Assembly: GCA_013204495.1 (NCBI GenBank)
Contig: JABMNQ010000179.1
Coordinates: 1-6,071, forward strand
From: Candidatus Pelagibacter sp.
GTDB lineage: Bacteria > Pseudomonadota > Alphaproteobacteria > Pelagibacterales > Pelagibacteraceae
Length of the DNA stretch: 6,071 nt
Reading direction: 5' to 3'
A program made the position numbers and the translations under genes. The notes below the pieces were generated by a model. The model did not search any database. It was given only the letters and a program-made list of their open reading frames with translations, and had not been told where the DNA came from. How positions within the stretch are numbered: the stretch's first letter is position 1; the number at the start of each line of letters is the position of its first letter. Positions 1 through 6,071 of this stretch are shown here, one piece after another.

Positions 1-1837
1 CACTTGTATCGTAGTCTGTAGAAACTGTTTCAGGATTACAGTTAATCATTATAGTTTCAAAACCACTATCTTTAAGTGCGTAACTTGCTTGGCAACAACA
101 GTAATCAAATTCAATACCTTGGCCTATACGATTTGGTCCACCCCCTAAAATTATAATTTTTTTTCTTGAAGAGGGGTCTGCTTCACATTCTGAATTTAAA
201 GCATAGTTTCTTTGATATGTTGAATACATATAAGGAGTAAAAGATTTAAATTCAGCCGCACAAGTATCTACTTTTTTATAAACAGGTAATACTTTTAGAG
301 CTGTTCTTTTTTTTCTAACAAGATCTTCAGATGTTTTGGTGATTTCAGATAGCTTTTTGTCTGAAAAACCCATTGATTTAATTCTATTAAATTCATTGTA
401 ATCTTTAGGAAGACCTTTTCTTTGTATTTGATTTTCCGTATCAACAATTTCTTTTATTTGCTCTAAAAACCAAGGATCTATTTTGCAAAGTTGGTGAATT
501 CTTTTAATGTTTATTTTTTTTCTAAATGCTTCAGCAACTAATAATATTCTGTTTGGAATATTTTTTTTCAATTCTTTTTCTATTTCTTTTTTATTAAGTG
601 GAAAAATTCTATCTAAGCCTGAAAAACCAATTTCAAGGGAAACTAGAGCTTTTTGCAGAGACTCTTTGAAGTTTCTACCGATAGCCATCGCTTCACCAAC
701 TGACTTCATTGAAGTTCCAAGAATTGCCTCAGAAGTAGAGAATTTTTCAAAGGTAAATCTAGGTATTTTTGTTACCACATAATCAATACTTGGTTCAAAA
801 GAAGCAGGTGTTGTTTTGGTGATTTCATTTTTTAATTCATCAAGAGTATAGCCAACAGCCAGTTTTGCAGCAACTTTTGCAATTGGAAATCCTGTTGCTT
901 TAGATGCAAGAGCAGAAGATCTAGAAACCCTTGGGTTCATTTCGATAATAACCATTCTGCCATCTTTTGGATTGATTGCAAATTGAACATTAGAACCACC
1001 GGTTTCTACTCCAATTTTTCTAAGACAGGCAATTGAGGCATTTCTCATAACTTGGTATTCTTTATCTGTAAGTGTTAGAGCTGGTGCAACTGTAATTGAA
1101 TCTCCAGTGTGAATTCCCATTGGGTCAATGTTTTCAATAGAGCAAATAATAATACAGTTGTCTTTTTTATCTCTAACAACTTCCATTTCAAATTCTTTCC
1201 AACCCTCAAGACATTCTTCAATTAAAATTTGGCTAACAGGAGATTCGTGTAAACCTTCTTTAACTATTTTAAGATATTCTTTTTCAGTTTTAGCAATACC
1301 ACCACCCAAACCACCCAAAGTAAATGCAGGTCTAATTATTGCAGGAAGTCCAATTTGCTTTAAGGCTTTTGCAGCATCTCTAATATGATTTACCACCCTA
1401 GATTTTGGTAAGTCTAAACCAATATCTATCATATTTTTTCTAAACTTTTTTCTGTCCTCTGCATTTGAGATTGCTTTAGAATTTGCACCGATAAGTTCGA
1501 TTTTATATTTTTTTAAAATCCCTTTTTTCTCAGCCTCCATTGCTAAATTCAAAGCAGTTTGACCACCCATTGTTGGTAAAATTGCATCTGGTTTTTCTTT
1601 TTTTAGAATTTTTTCCAATATCTCTAAAGTTATAGGCTCAATATAAGTTTTATCTGCAACACCTGGATCAGTCATAATCGTTGCAGGATTAGAGTTAATT
1701 AAAATAACTTTATAACCCTCATCTTTAAGAGCCTTACAAGCTTGTGTACCTGAGTAATCAAACTCACAGGCTTGACCTATGATAATTGGTCCAGCACCAA
1801 TGACTAGTATAGTTTTAAGATCTTTTCTTTTTGGCAT
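1..1837 (-). CDS. carB: Carbamoyl-phosphate synthase large subunit, partial (C-terminal part beyond left edge)
   Basis: CarB makes carbamoyl phosphate from bicarbonate, 2 ATP and ammonia tunnelled from CarA, at the head of pyrimidine and arginine synthesis in the cytoplasm. The ATG at 1837 gives [20 protein letters not shown], matching the E. coli N-terminus residue for residue. About 612 codons are open with no stop; the E. coli protein has 1073 residues, so roughly the last 460 are missing. Visible are the N-terminal ATP-grasp (carboxyphosphate) domain (about 1-400), the oligomerisation domain (about 400-555), and the start of the second ATP-grasp domain ([16 protein letters not shown] from 564). 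Key residues fall at E. coli numbering: R129, R169 in IIRPAF, the GGLGGG loop, E215, H243 in GIHTGDS, E299 and N301 in IEMNPR. There is a small insertion near [17 protein letters not shown]. The start lies 23 nt inside carA and has no Shine-Dalgarno sequence, so coupled translation is likely. Confidence 0.97.
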   Translation of the reverse strand, partial: MPKRKDLKTILVIGAGPIIIGQACEFDYSGTQACKALKDEGYKVILINSNPATIMTDPGVADKTYIEPITLEILEKILKKEKPDAILPTMGGQTALNLAMEAEKKGILKKYKIELIGANSKAISNAEDRKKFRKNMIDIGLDLPKSRVVNHIRDAAKALKQIGLPAIIRPAFTLGGLGGGIAKTEKEYLKIVKEGLHESPVSQILIEECLEGWKEFEMEVVRDKKDNCIIICSIENIDPMGIHTGDSITVAPALTLTDKEYQVMRNASIACLRKIGVETGGSNVQFAINPKDGRMVIIEMNPRVSRSSALASKATGFPIAKVAAKLAVGYTLDELKNEITKTTPASFEPSIDYVVTKIPRFTFEKFSTSEAILGTSMKSVGEAMAIGRNFKESLQKALVSLEIGFSGLDRIFPLNKKEIEKELKKNIPNRILLVAEAFRKKINIKRIHQLCKIDPWFLEQIKEIVDTENQIQRKGLPKDYNEFNRIKSMGFSDKKLSEITKTSEDLVRKKRTALKVLPVYKKVDTCAAEFKSFTPYMYSTYQRNYALNSECEADPSSRKKIIILGGGPNRIGQGIEFDYCCCQASYALKDSGFETIMINCNPETVSTDYDTS

Positions 1838-3011
1838 TTTTTTTTATGTTGTTAATAAATTCTTCAAATAAGTAAACACTATCTTGTGGCCCTGGATTTG
1901 ATTCAGGGTGATATTGAACAGAAAAAACTGGTTTGTTTTTTAATCTAATTCCTTCAATGCAATTATCAAATAGGGATTTATGAGTTACTTCAATATTTTT
2001 TGGTAAAGTTTCTCTTACAATTTCAAAGCCATGGTTTTGACTGGTAATTTCCACATTATCTTTTATTAAATTTTTAACTGGATGATTGGCACCTCTATGA
2101 CCTAGTTTCATTTTTTTTGTTTTTGCACCAAGCGTTAGAGCAAGAATTTGATGACCAAGACAGATACCAAAAATAGGTAAATTATTTTTGATTAATTCTT
2201 TAATGATTCCAATTGCATACTTTCCAGTTGCAGCAGGGTCACCAGGACCATTAGATAAAAAAATACCATTTGGCTTTAATTTAAGGATATCTTTTGCAGT
2301 AGTTTTACATGAGACTACTGTTACTTTGCAGTTAAGATCTGAAAAATACCTCAGGATATTTTTTTTAATTCCATAATCAATTGCCACAACATGCAATGAA
2401 TTTTTTTTATTTTTTAAGTAGCCAGTTTCTTTTTTCCAAGTTTTAAAACCTGACCAAACATAATTTTTTTTAGTAGTAACTTGCTCTGCTAAATCTAGAT
2501 TATTTAATCCACTCCATTTATTTGTAATGTTTGTTAATTTACTAATATTAAAATTGCTTTTTTTAGAAAAAGAAATTGTTCCCTTGGGAGCGCCTTTATC
2601 TCTAATAAAATTAGTTAGACTTCTAGTATCTAAACCAGTAATCCCAACAATTTTATTTTTTTTTAACCACAAATCCAAGTGAACAAAAGATCTATAATTA
2701 GAAGGATTTGTTATCTCAGAGTTAAAAATTACACCTTTCGTCCAAACTTTATCAGATTCTAAATCCTCATTATTAGTTCCAACATTACCGATGTGTGGAA
2801 ATGTAAAATTAATTATTTGCCCCGCATAAGATGGATCAGAAATAATTTCTTGATACCCCGTTAGCGATGTATTGAAACATACCTCACCTGTAGCGGTTCC
2901 TTGATACCCAATCCCAACTCCTTTAAAGATTGTTTTGTTTTCAAGAACTAAAATGCCAGTATGAATCTGTGAGATTTTGTGTGAACTAATTTTTTTTGCT
3001 TTTTTGATCAA
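1815..3011 (-). CDS. carA: Carbamoyl-phosphate synthase small subunit (glutaminase)
   Basis: CarA hydrolyses glutamine and passes the ammonia to CarB. The gene encodes 398 residues, against about 382 in E. coli. The N-terminal CPSase small-chain domain (about 16-150) carries [15 protein letters not shown] and [10 protein letters not shown]. The C-terminal class I glutamine amidotransferase domain (about 206-390) has SNGPGDP at 253-259, the nucleophile C284 in [14 protein letters not shown] at 306-311, NHGFE, and the H368/E370 pair in VQYHPE, so the triad is intact. Homology to E. coli CarA begins near residue 16; the first 15 residues form a lysine-rich extension. The start is TTG at 3011-3009: the codon just upstream is an in-frame TAA, and no ATG or GTG occurs before the conserved region. 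An ATT start near residue 16 is a less likely alternative. The gene is first in carAB, divergent from yqeY. Confidence 0.97.
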   Translation of the reverse strand: MIKKAKKISSHKISQIHTGILVLENKTIFKGVGIGYQGTATGEVCFNTSLTGYQEIISDPSYAGQIINFTFPHIGNVGTNNEDLESDKVWTKGVIFNSEITNPSNYRSFVHLDLWLKKNKIVGITGLDTRSLTNFIRDKGAPKGTISFSKKSNFNISKLTNITNKWSGLNNLDLAEQVTTKKNYVWSGFKTWKKETGYLKNKKNSLHVVAIDYGIKKNILRYFSDLNCKVTVVSCKTTAKDILKLKPNGIFLSNGPGDPAATGKYAIGIIKELIKNNLPIFGICLGHQILALTLGAKTKKMKLGHRGANHPVKNLIKDNVEITSQNHGFEIVRETLPKNIEVTHKSLFDNCIEGIRLKNKPVFSVQYHPESNPGPQDSVYLFEEFINNIKKNAKKKRS

Positions 3012-3022
3012 TTACAACTCAT
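3008..3022 (-). other. Four-codon reading frame (M-S-C-N-stop) overlapping the carA start
   Basis: On the minus strand an ATG at 3022 opens a frame of four codons that ends in TGA, sharing two bases with the carA TTG start (the sequence TTGA). A ribosome ending here would stop on top of the carA start codon. This arrangement could deliver ribosomes to an otherwise poor TTG start without a Shine-Dalgarno sequence. It is an observation only; no family or conserved leader is known to me. Confidence 0.25.
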
Positions 3023-3027
3023 GAGTT
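3016..3027. repeat. 12-bp perfect palindrome upstream of carA
   Basis: AACTCATGAGTT is a perfect inverted repeat with no spacer, lying 5 bases upstream of the carA TTG start and within its predicted leader. It could be an operator half-site pair or be accidental; no known regulator motif is recognised. Its centre contains the ATG of a four-codon reading frame on the carA strand. Confidence 0.5.
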
Positions 3028-3070
3028 AAAGGTTAATACAATAAAACCCTAATTATCGCAACAGAGATGT

Positions 3071-3080
3071 ATTATATAAT
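3071..3080. promoter_or_regulatory. Symmetric divergent -10 element (ATTATATAAT)
   Basis: The ten bases are a perfect palindrome that reads TATAAT on the plus strand (3075-3080) and TATAAT on the minus strand (3076-3071). It therefore offers a consensus -10 hexamer to both carA and yqeY. Predicted starts are near 3064 (minus) and 3087 (plus), each leaving a leader of about 53 nt. No good -35 is visible on either side; the best plus-strand match is the poor TTATCG at 3053-3058. Because AT-rich DNA produces TATAAT by chance, the promoter call is moderate; the consensus match and the position between divergent operons support it. Confidence 0.5.
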
Positions 3081-3101
3081 TCCAAAAAAACAATTTTTCT
3101 T

Positions 3102-3129
3102 TTGAACAATTTTAACTTTGCGGTAGATT
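3102..3129 (+). promoter_or_regulatory. Possible proximal promoter of yqeY-dnaG
   Basis: TTGAAC (3102-3107) and TAGATT (3124-3129) are separated by 16 bases. Each hexamer matches the sigma-70 consensus at four of six positions. The predicted start would be only a few bases before the yqeY ATG at 3140, so the transcript would be nearly leaderless, in keeping with the missing Shine-Dalgarno sequence. It could be used instead of, or together with, the -10 at 3075-3080. Weak evidence in AT-rich sequence. Confidence 0.3.
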
Positions 3130-3139
3130 AAAAAATATT

Positions 3140-3601
3140 ATGACATTGAAAGAAAAAATAGAAACTAACTATAAAAATTCTTTAAAATTAAAAAATAAGA
3201 TAGAAATCTCAACCTACAGGTTAATTTTATCTTCAATTAAAGACTTGGATATTATCAATCGGTCTGGTGCTGATAAAAAAGAAACAGATGACGAGGATAT
3301 TAAGAGGCTTTTAAAGAAAATGATTAAGCAAAGAATCGAATCAATGGAAATCTATAAAAAAAATGACAGAAAAGATTTGTTAGAAGTTGAGCAAAATGAA
3401 TTTGATCTTATATCTGGTTTTTTACCGCAGCAACTAAATGAAGAAGAAACTAAAAAAATATGCGTTGATACAATAAACAAATTAGGTGCAGTATCTATTA
3501 AAGATATGGGCAAAGTAATGGGAGAGCTTAAAAAATTGTATCCTGATAATTTAGACTTTGCGAAAGCAGGACCATTACTTAAAGAACTATTAAATAAATA
3601 A
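3140..3601 (+). CDS. yqeY: GatB/YqeY domain protein (YqeY-like)
   Basis: This 153-residue protein matches the small stand-alone YqeY family, which resembles the C-terminal, tRNA-interacting domain of amidotransferase subunit GatB. The family's cellular role is not well established; tRNA binding or tRNA-dependent amidation is only suggested by homology. Visible signature segments are the helical N-terminus with TYRLILSSIKD (25-35), the basic helix MIKQRIES (61-68), a DLLEVEQNEFDLI segment, FLPQQL (94-99) and KDMGKVMG (121-128). It ends at a typical family length. The ATG at 3140 is the only sensible start, giving MTLKEKIE; the upstream AT-rich sequence has no Shine-Dalgarno motif. It is the first gene of the plus-strand group, and its TAA shares one base with the dnaG ATG, so the two are probably co-transcribed and translationally coupled. 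yqeY next to dnaG is common in alphaproteobacteria, to my recollection. Confidence 0.92.
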   Translation: MTLKEKIETNYKNSLKLKNKIEISTYRLILSSIKDLDIINRSGADKKETDDEDIKRLLKKMIKQRIESMEIYKKNDRKDLLEVEQNEFDLISGFLPQQLNEEETKKICVDTINKLGAVSIKDMGKVMGELKKLYPDNLDFAKAGPLLKELLNK

Positions 3602-5376
3602 TGAAATATCCCAAAGAGTATTTAGACGAAATTAGAACGCGTTTAAAAGTTTCAACAGTTGTATCAAAATCTGTTAGCTTAAAGAAAAGAGGCAAAGAAT
3701 TTGTTGGTCTATCACCATTTAAGACAGAAAAAACACCATCTTTTACGGTTAATGATGAAAAGGAATTTTATCATTGTTTTGCAACATCAGAGCATGGAAA
3801 TATTTTTGATTTTGTAATGAAAACACAAAATTTTAAATTTGGTGAGGCCGTAAAATCTTTAGCCAATCTGGCTGGAATGAGGCCCTATACCTTTTCAAAG
3901 CAAGACGAGGAAAGAGAAAAAAATTGGCAAGAGTATTGTTCAATTTACAATCAATATGTTCAATTCCATCATGATGAAATTTTAAAAAATGAAAATTTAA
4001 CTATTGCGAGAGATTATTTAAAAAAAAGAAACCTTGGTAAAATTGAAGTTAAAAATTTTAAAATAGGATTTGTTGAAAGAAACTCTAACTTTTATGAAAA
4101 ATTAAAAGATGAGTTTAGTGAAAAAGTTTTGGTTGAAAGTGGTCTTTTTTATTTAGATGAAAAAAAAAATACCTATGTAGAAAGATTTAGAGACAGAATT
4201 ATATTTCCAATTAATAATATTTCAGGTCAACCTATTGGATTAGGTGGTAGAACCATCCAAGAAAATAGCTATTCGGCAAAATATATAAATTCTCCAGAGA
4301 CGCCTTTTTTTAAAAAGGGTTCTAACTTATACAATTTAGACTTAGCTAGGAAATTATCTAACAAAATTGATCACGTATACCTTGTAGAAGGCTATATGGA
4401 TGTTGTTGGATTAAGCAAAAATGGAATAGAGAATGTTGTGGCAAATCTAGGAACCTCTTTAACAGATAGACAAATTTTAATTCTAAACCAATTCTTTGAT
4501 GACATAATCATTTGCTTTGATGGAGACGAGAGTGGCTATAAAGCAGCACTTAGAGCGGCTGAAAATTCAATAAAAGAACTACAACCTGAAAAACAAATTT
4601 CATTTCTTTTTTTACCAGACGGCGAAGACCCGGATAGTTATGCAAATAAAAACGGTAAAGCTAATTTTATAGATTTTACCAAGCAAGCAAAAATTTCCAT
4701 TCATCAATTTATATTTAATCACTACAAGCAACAAACTGAGAATAACCCTTCATCAATGGCTATATTTGAAAAAAAATTAAGAGCTATTGCTGGGACTATA
4801 AAAGATGACTTTATAAAAAAATATGTACTTGAGTTTTTTTTAGAAAAAATCTCATCTCTAACACCGCATAGTAATGTCGGCAAAAAACAATTTTATACTA
4901 AGAAAATTAAATCATTACAGTCCACACAGAAACACTTTAATGATAGTAAATCATTAAGTGGGGTAGAGCTTAAAGAATTTTCCTTGCTTTATTTAATAAT
5001 GAACAATCTGGATGTATTTCAAGAAAATATTCATTTAATTGAAAAAATAAAATTATTCAGTGGTGAAAATAAATTAATTTACGAAACTCTTTTAACAAAA
5101 CTAAAAAGTGGAGAGAAACTTACCCTTCAAGAAATTCCTATTGACCCTCAATTAATTGAAAAAATTTTTAAATTTGCTTCTATTAAGCATATTTTGAATA
5201 GCCATCAAAATAATCAAGAAAAAATGTTTGAATTATTAGAGGAAGTCTCTAGAGACCTTAAAAACTACGATTTAGAGTTTAGAATTGAAGAGCTTGAATC
5301 AAAATTTTCTAAGGATTTAAGTGAAAGCACTTTCAATGAAATAAGAGAGCTAAAAAAACAAAAAAATATCAATTAA
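3601..5376 (+). CDS. dnaG: DNA primase DnaG with degenerate zinc-binding domain
   Basis: DnaG synthesises the RNA primers for chromosome replication and works with the replicative helicase DnaB. It has 591 residues (E. coli 581). The N-terminal CHC2-type domain (about 1-100) keeps the fold signature KTPSFTVNDEKEFYHCF, but the usual zinc ligands C, H, C, C are S38, K41, C59 and T62, so only one remains. The catalytic core (about 110-370) looks intact: RFRDRIIFPI (195-204), GLGGRTI (213-219), KYINSPET (227-234), and the TOPRIM domain with E263 in VEGYMDVV, D307 and D309 in FDGDESG, and D343/D345 in PDGEDPD. Residues from about 440 form a divergent helical C-terminus where DnaB binding would be expected. 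The ATG at 3601 overlaps the yqeY stop as TAATG. rpoD follows after 66 nt in the same reading frame. Confidence 0.97.
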   Translation: MKYPKEYLDEIRTRLKVSTVVSKSVSLKKRGKEFVGLSPFKTEKTPSFTVNDEKEFYHCFATSEHGNIFDFVMKTQNFKFGEAVKSLANLAGMRPYTFSKQDEEREKNWQEYCSIYNQYVQFHHDEILKNENLTIARDYLKKRNLGKIEVKNFKIGFVERNSNFYEKLKDEFSEKVLVESGLFYLDEKKNTYVERFRDRIIFPINNISGQPIGLGGRTIQENSYSAKYINSPETPFFKKGSNLYNLDLARKLSNKIDHVYLVEGYMDVVGLSKNGIENVVANLGTSLTDRQILILNQFFDDIIICFDGDESGYKAALRAAENSIKELQPEKQISFLFLPDGEDPDSYANKNGKANFIDFTKQAKISIHQFIFNHYKQQTENNPSSMAIFEKKLRAIAGTIKDDFIKKYVLEFFLEKISSLTPHSNVGKKQFYTKKIKSLQSTQKHFNDSKSLSGVELKEFSLLYLIMNNLDVFQENIHLIEKIKLFSGENKLIYETLLTKLKSGEKLTLQEIPIDPQLIEKIFKFASIKHILNSHQNNQEKMFELLEEVSRDLKNYDLEFRIEELESKFSKDLSESTFNEIRELKKQKNIN

Positions 5377-5400
5377 ATCCTTCAAAAAATACGTGGATTT
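5375..5400. repeat. Short inverted repeat in the dnaG-rpoD junction
   Basis: AAATCC (5375-5380) and GGATTT (5395-5400) are perfectly complementary around a 14-base loop, starting on the dnaG stop codon. The right arm runs into five Ts in total. As a terminator it is weak, with only two G-C pairs and a large loop; it might act as a partial attenuator or RNA-processing site, or be accidental. Confidence 0.25.
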
Positions 5401-5423
5401 TTCTCAAATTGCGCTTATATAAG
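5392..5423 (+). promoter_or_regulatory. Candidate heat-shock (RpoH/sigma-32) promoter for rpoD
   Basis: CTTATATAAG at 5414-5423 fits every specified position of the alphaproteobacterial sigma-32 -10 consensus, CYTATNTNNG. Eighteen bases upstream is CGTG (5392-5395), three of four matches to the CTTG -35 core. The predicted start near 5430 would leave a leader of about 13 nt before the rpoD GTG at 5443, supporting that start. The -10 is also a perfect palindrome, and AT-rich DNA favours such matches, so this remains a prediction. Confidence 0.45.
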
Positions 5424-5439
5424 TCATCTCAAATATACT
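5409..5439 (+). promoter_or_regulatory. Alternative sigma-70-like promoter for rpoD
   Basis: TTGCGC (5409-5414) and TATACT (5434-5439) lie 19 bases apart, longer than the preferred 17. TATACT matches five of six consensus positions. A start from this -10 would fall around 5446, just inside the GTG start, so it fits only if translation began at ATG 5479 instead. It competes with the candidate heat-shock promoter in the same gap. Confidence 0.2.
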
Positions 5440-5442
5440 ATT

Positions 5443-6071
5443 GTGGAAAGAATAATTACAAAATCATTTGCTAGACTTATGGGGCGTGGAACCCATAGAG
5501 GATTTGTAACTTTTGAGGAGTTAAATAAATCCTTAGGCAAAAGAAATCTTTCCGATGAAAATTTAGAACAAGCTTTCATGCATATCCTTGATGAGAATGT
5601 TGCACTTGTAGAAAAAAAATCCGATTTTAAAGTTTTAAGAAAAAAAGAAAACTCCTCTAAAGAAGGAGGTAAAACTATTGAAAAGAGTGATGACCCAATA
5701 AGAATGTATTTAAGGGAGATGGGTGGAGTAGAGCTTTTATCTCGCGAAGGTGAAATCGCAATTGCAAAAAGAATAGAAGCTGGAAAAGATGTAATGCTTA
5801 TTGCATTAGCCCAAAGTCCAATCACCGCTCAACAATTTGTTGAATGGGATGAAAAACTTCAGAAAGATGAAATTTTAGTTAGAGAAATTATTGATATTGA
5901 TACCAATTATATGGAGGACGAAAATACAGGTCCTAGTGCTAAACAAAGAAATTCAGGTGAGACAGATAAAAATGAAGATAGCGATGATGATGAATTTAAT
6001 CCTACTCTTGCTGCAATGGAAACTGAAATTAAACCCAAGGTTCTAAAAACTGTTAACACTCTAACCAAAGA
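5443..6071 (+). CDS. rpoD: Primary sigma factor RpoD (sigma-70), partial (N-terminal 209 residues)
   Basis: RpoD directs RNA polymerase to housekeeping promoters. Only the N-terminal third is present and the DNA-binding regions 2-4 lie beyond the right edge. Region 1.1 (about 1-70) is recognisable as SFARLMGRGTHRGFVTFEEL followed by a helical, acidic segment. Region 1.2 is clear at 83-115: DDPIRMYLREMGGVELLSRE, then GEIAIAKRIEAGK. After it comes the non-conserved region, with an acidic stretch at 173-184 (ETDKNEDSDDDE), as in other proteobacterial sigma-70 proteins. I chose GTG at 5443 because it includes the whole first helix of region 1.1; ATG at 5479 would remove it. Neither has a Shine-Dalgarno sequence. 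The frame is open upstream to the dnaG stop. The gene sits last in yqeY-dnaG-rpoD and probably also has its own promoter. Identity is firm; the exact start is not. Confidence 0.95.
   Translation, partial: MERIITKSFARLMGRGTHRGFVTFEELNKSLGKRNLSDENLEQAFMHILDENVALVEKKSDFKVLRKKENSSKEGGKTIEKSDDPIRMYLREMGGVELLSREGEIAIAKRIEAGKDVMLIALAQSPITAQQFVEWDEKLQKDEILVREIIDIDTNYMEDENTGPSAKQRNSGETDKNEDSDDDEFNPTLAAMETEIKPKVLKTVNTLTK

Noticed and set aside
561..568. T8 run and similar T tracts in the left half taken as terminators
   Set aside because: They are lysine or phenylalanine codon runs inside carB and carA with no GC-rich stem beside them.
507..782. Open frame of 91 codons on the plus strand
   Set aside because: It lies antisense to the well-conserved carB oligomerisation and N-terminal domains; the product resembles no family and its F/S/I-rich composition is what the reverse of AT-rich coding DNA gives.
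1128..1388. Open frame of 86 codons on the plus strand
   Set aside because: Antisense to the carB ATP-grasp domain, which carries exact active-site matches; no start signal or recognisable motif.
2188..2376. Open frame of 62 codons on the plus strand
   Set aside because: Antisense to the carA glutaminase domain; no family resemblance.
3083..3104. Possible hairpin from A-rich and T-rich tracts in the yqeY leader
   Set aside because: Only about five A-T-dominated pairs can form; such tracts are expected in this base composition.
5375..5405. Rho-independent terminator between dnaG and rpoD
   Set aside because: The stem has six pairs, only two of them G-C, with a 14-base loop and just five Ts. 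It is too weak to call a terminator, so it is listed only as an inverted repeat.
5479..5481. ATG as the rpoD start instead of GTG 5443
   Set aside because: It would cut off the first helix of region 1.1 (ERIITKSFARL), which aligns with the family; it also lacks a ribosome-binding site. Not fully excluded.
5424..5825. Open frame of 133 codons on the minus strand
   Set aside because: Antisense to rpoD regions 1.1 and 1.2, which match the sigma-70 family; the serine/phenylalanine-rich product is typical of a reverse-strand shadow.
1..6071. Search for mobile elements, CRISPR arrays, tRNA or rRNA genes, attachment sites and a novel defence or biosynthetic system
   Set aside because: All but about 200 bases are accounted for by five conserved housekeeping genes, and the remainder is two short regulatory gaps. 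No direct-repeat arrays, transposase motifs or cloverleaf sequences are visible.

Overview
The window reads as a piece of ordinary, very AT-rich alphaproteobacterial core genome, most likely from the SAR11 (Pelagibacterales) group. This assignment is inference. It rests on the strong AT bias, Lys/Asn/Ile-rich proteins, very tight gene spacing, alphaproteobacterial-looking CarA and DnaG N-termini, and the order carB-carA / yqeY-dnaG-rpoD. An AT-rich relative cannot be excluded without a phylogeny. I see no mobile elements, RNA genes, CRISPR arrays or foreign-looking segments, and no new multi-gene system.

Layout. The left half (1-3011) is on the minus strand. carA (3011 to 1815) is followed by carB (1837 to beyond the left edge), and the two overlap by 23 nt. 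Together they encode the two subunits of glutamine-dependent carbamoyl-phosphate synthetase, which feeds pyrimidine and arginine synthesis. A 128-nt divergent intergenic region (3012-3139) holds a symmetric -10 element, ATTATATAAT, that gives TATAAT on both strands, and a 12-bp perfect palindrome next to the carA start. The right half (3140-6071) is on the plus strand: a GatB/YqeY-family protein, then DNA primase dnaG sharing one base with it (TAATG), then the start of the primary sigma factor gene rpoD, which runs off the right edge. This resembles the 'macromolecular synthesis operon' (rpsU-dnaG-rpoD in E. coli), with yqeY in the rpsU position.

How they work together. The plus-strand genes link replication priming (DnaG) with housekeeping transcription (RpoD). 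The 66-nt dnaG-rpoD gap contains CTTATATAAG, an exact fit to the heat-shock sigma-32 -10 consensus described for alphaproteobacteria. This would give rpoD its own stress promoter, functionally parallel to the E. coli heat-shock promoter inside dnaG. DnaG has lost three of the four usual zinc ligands of its CHC2 zinc-binding domain while keeping an intact TOPRIM catalytic centre. None of the five starts has a clear Shine-Dalgarno sequence, and two are not ATG (carA TTG, rpoD GTG).
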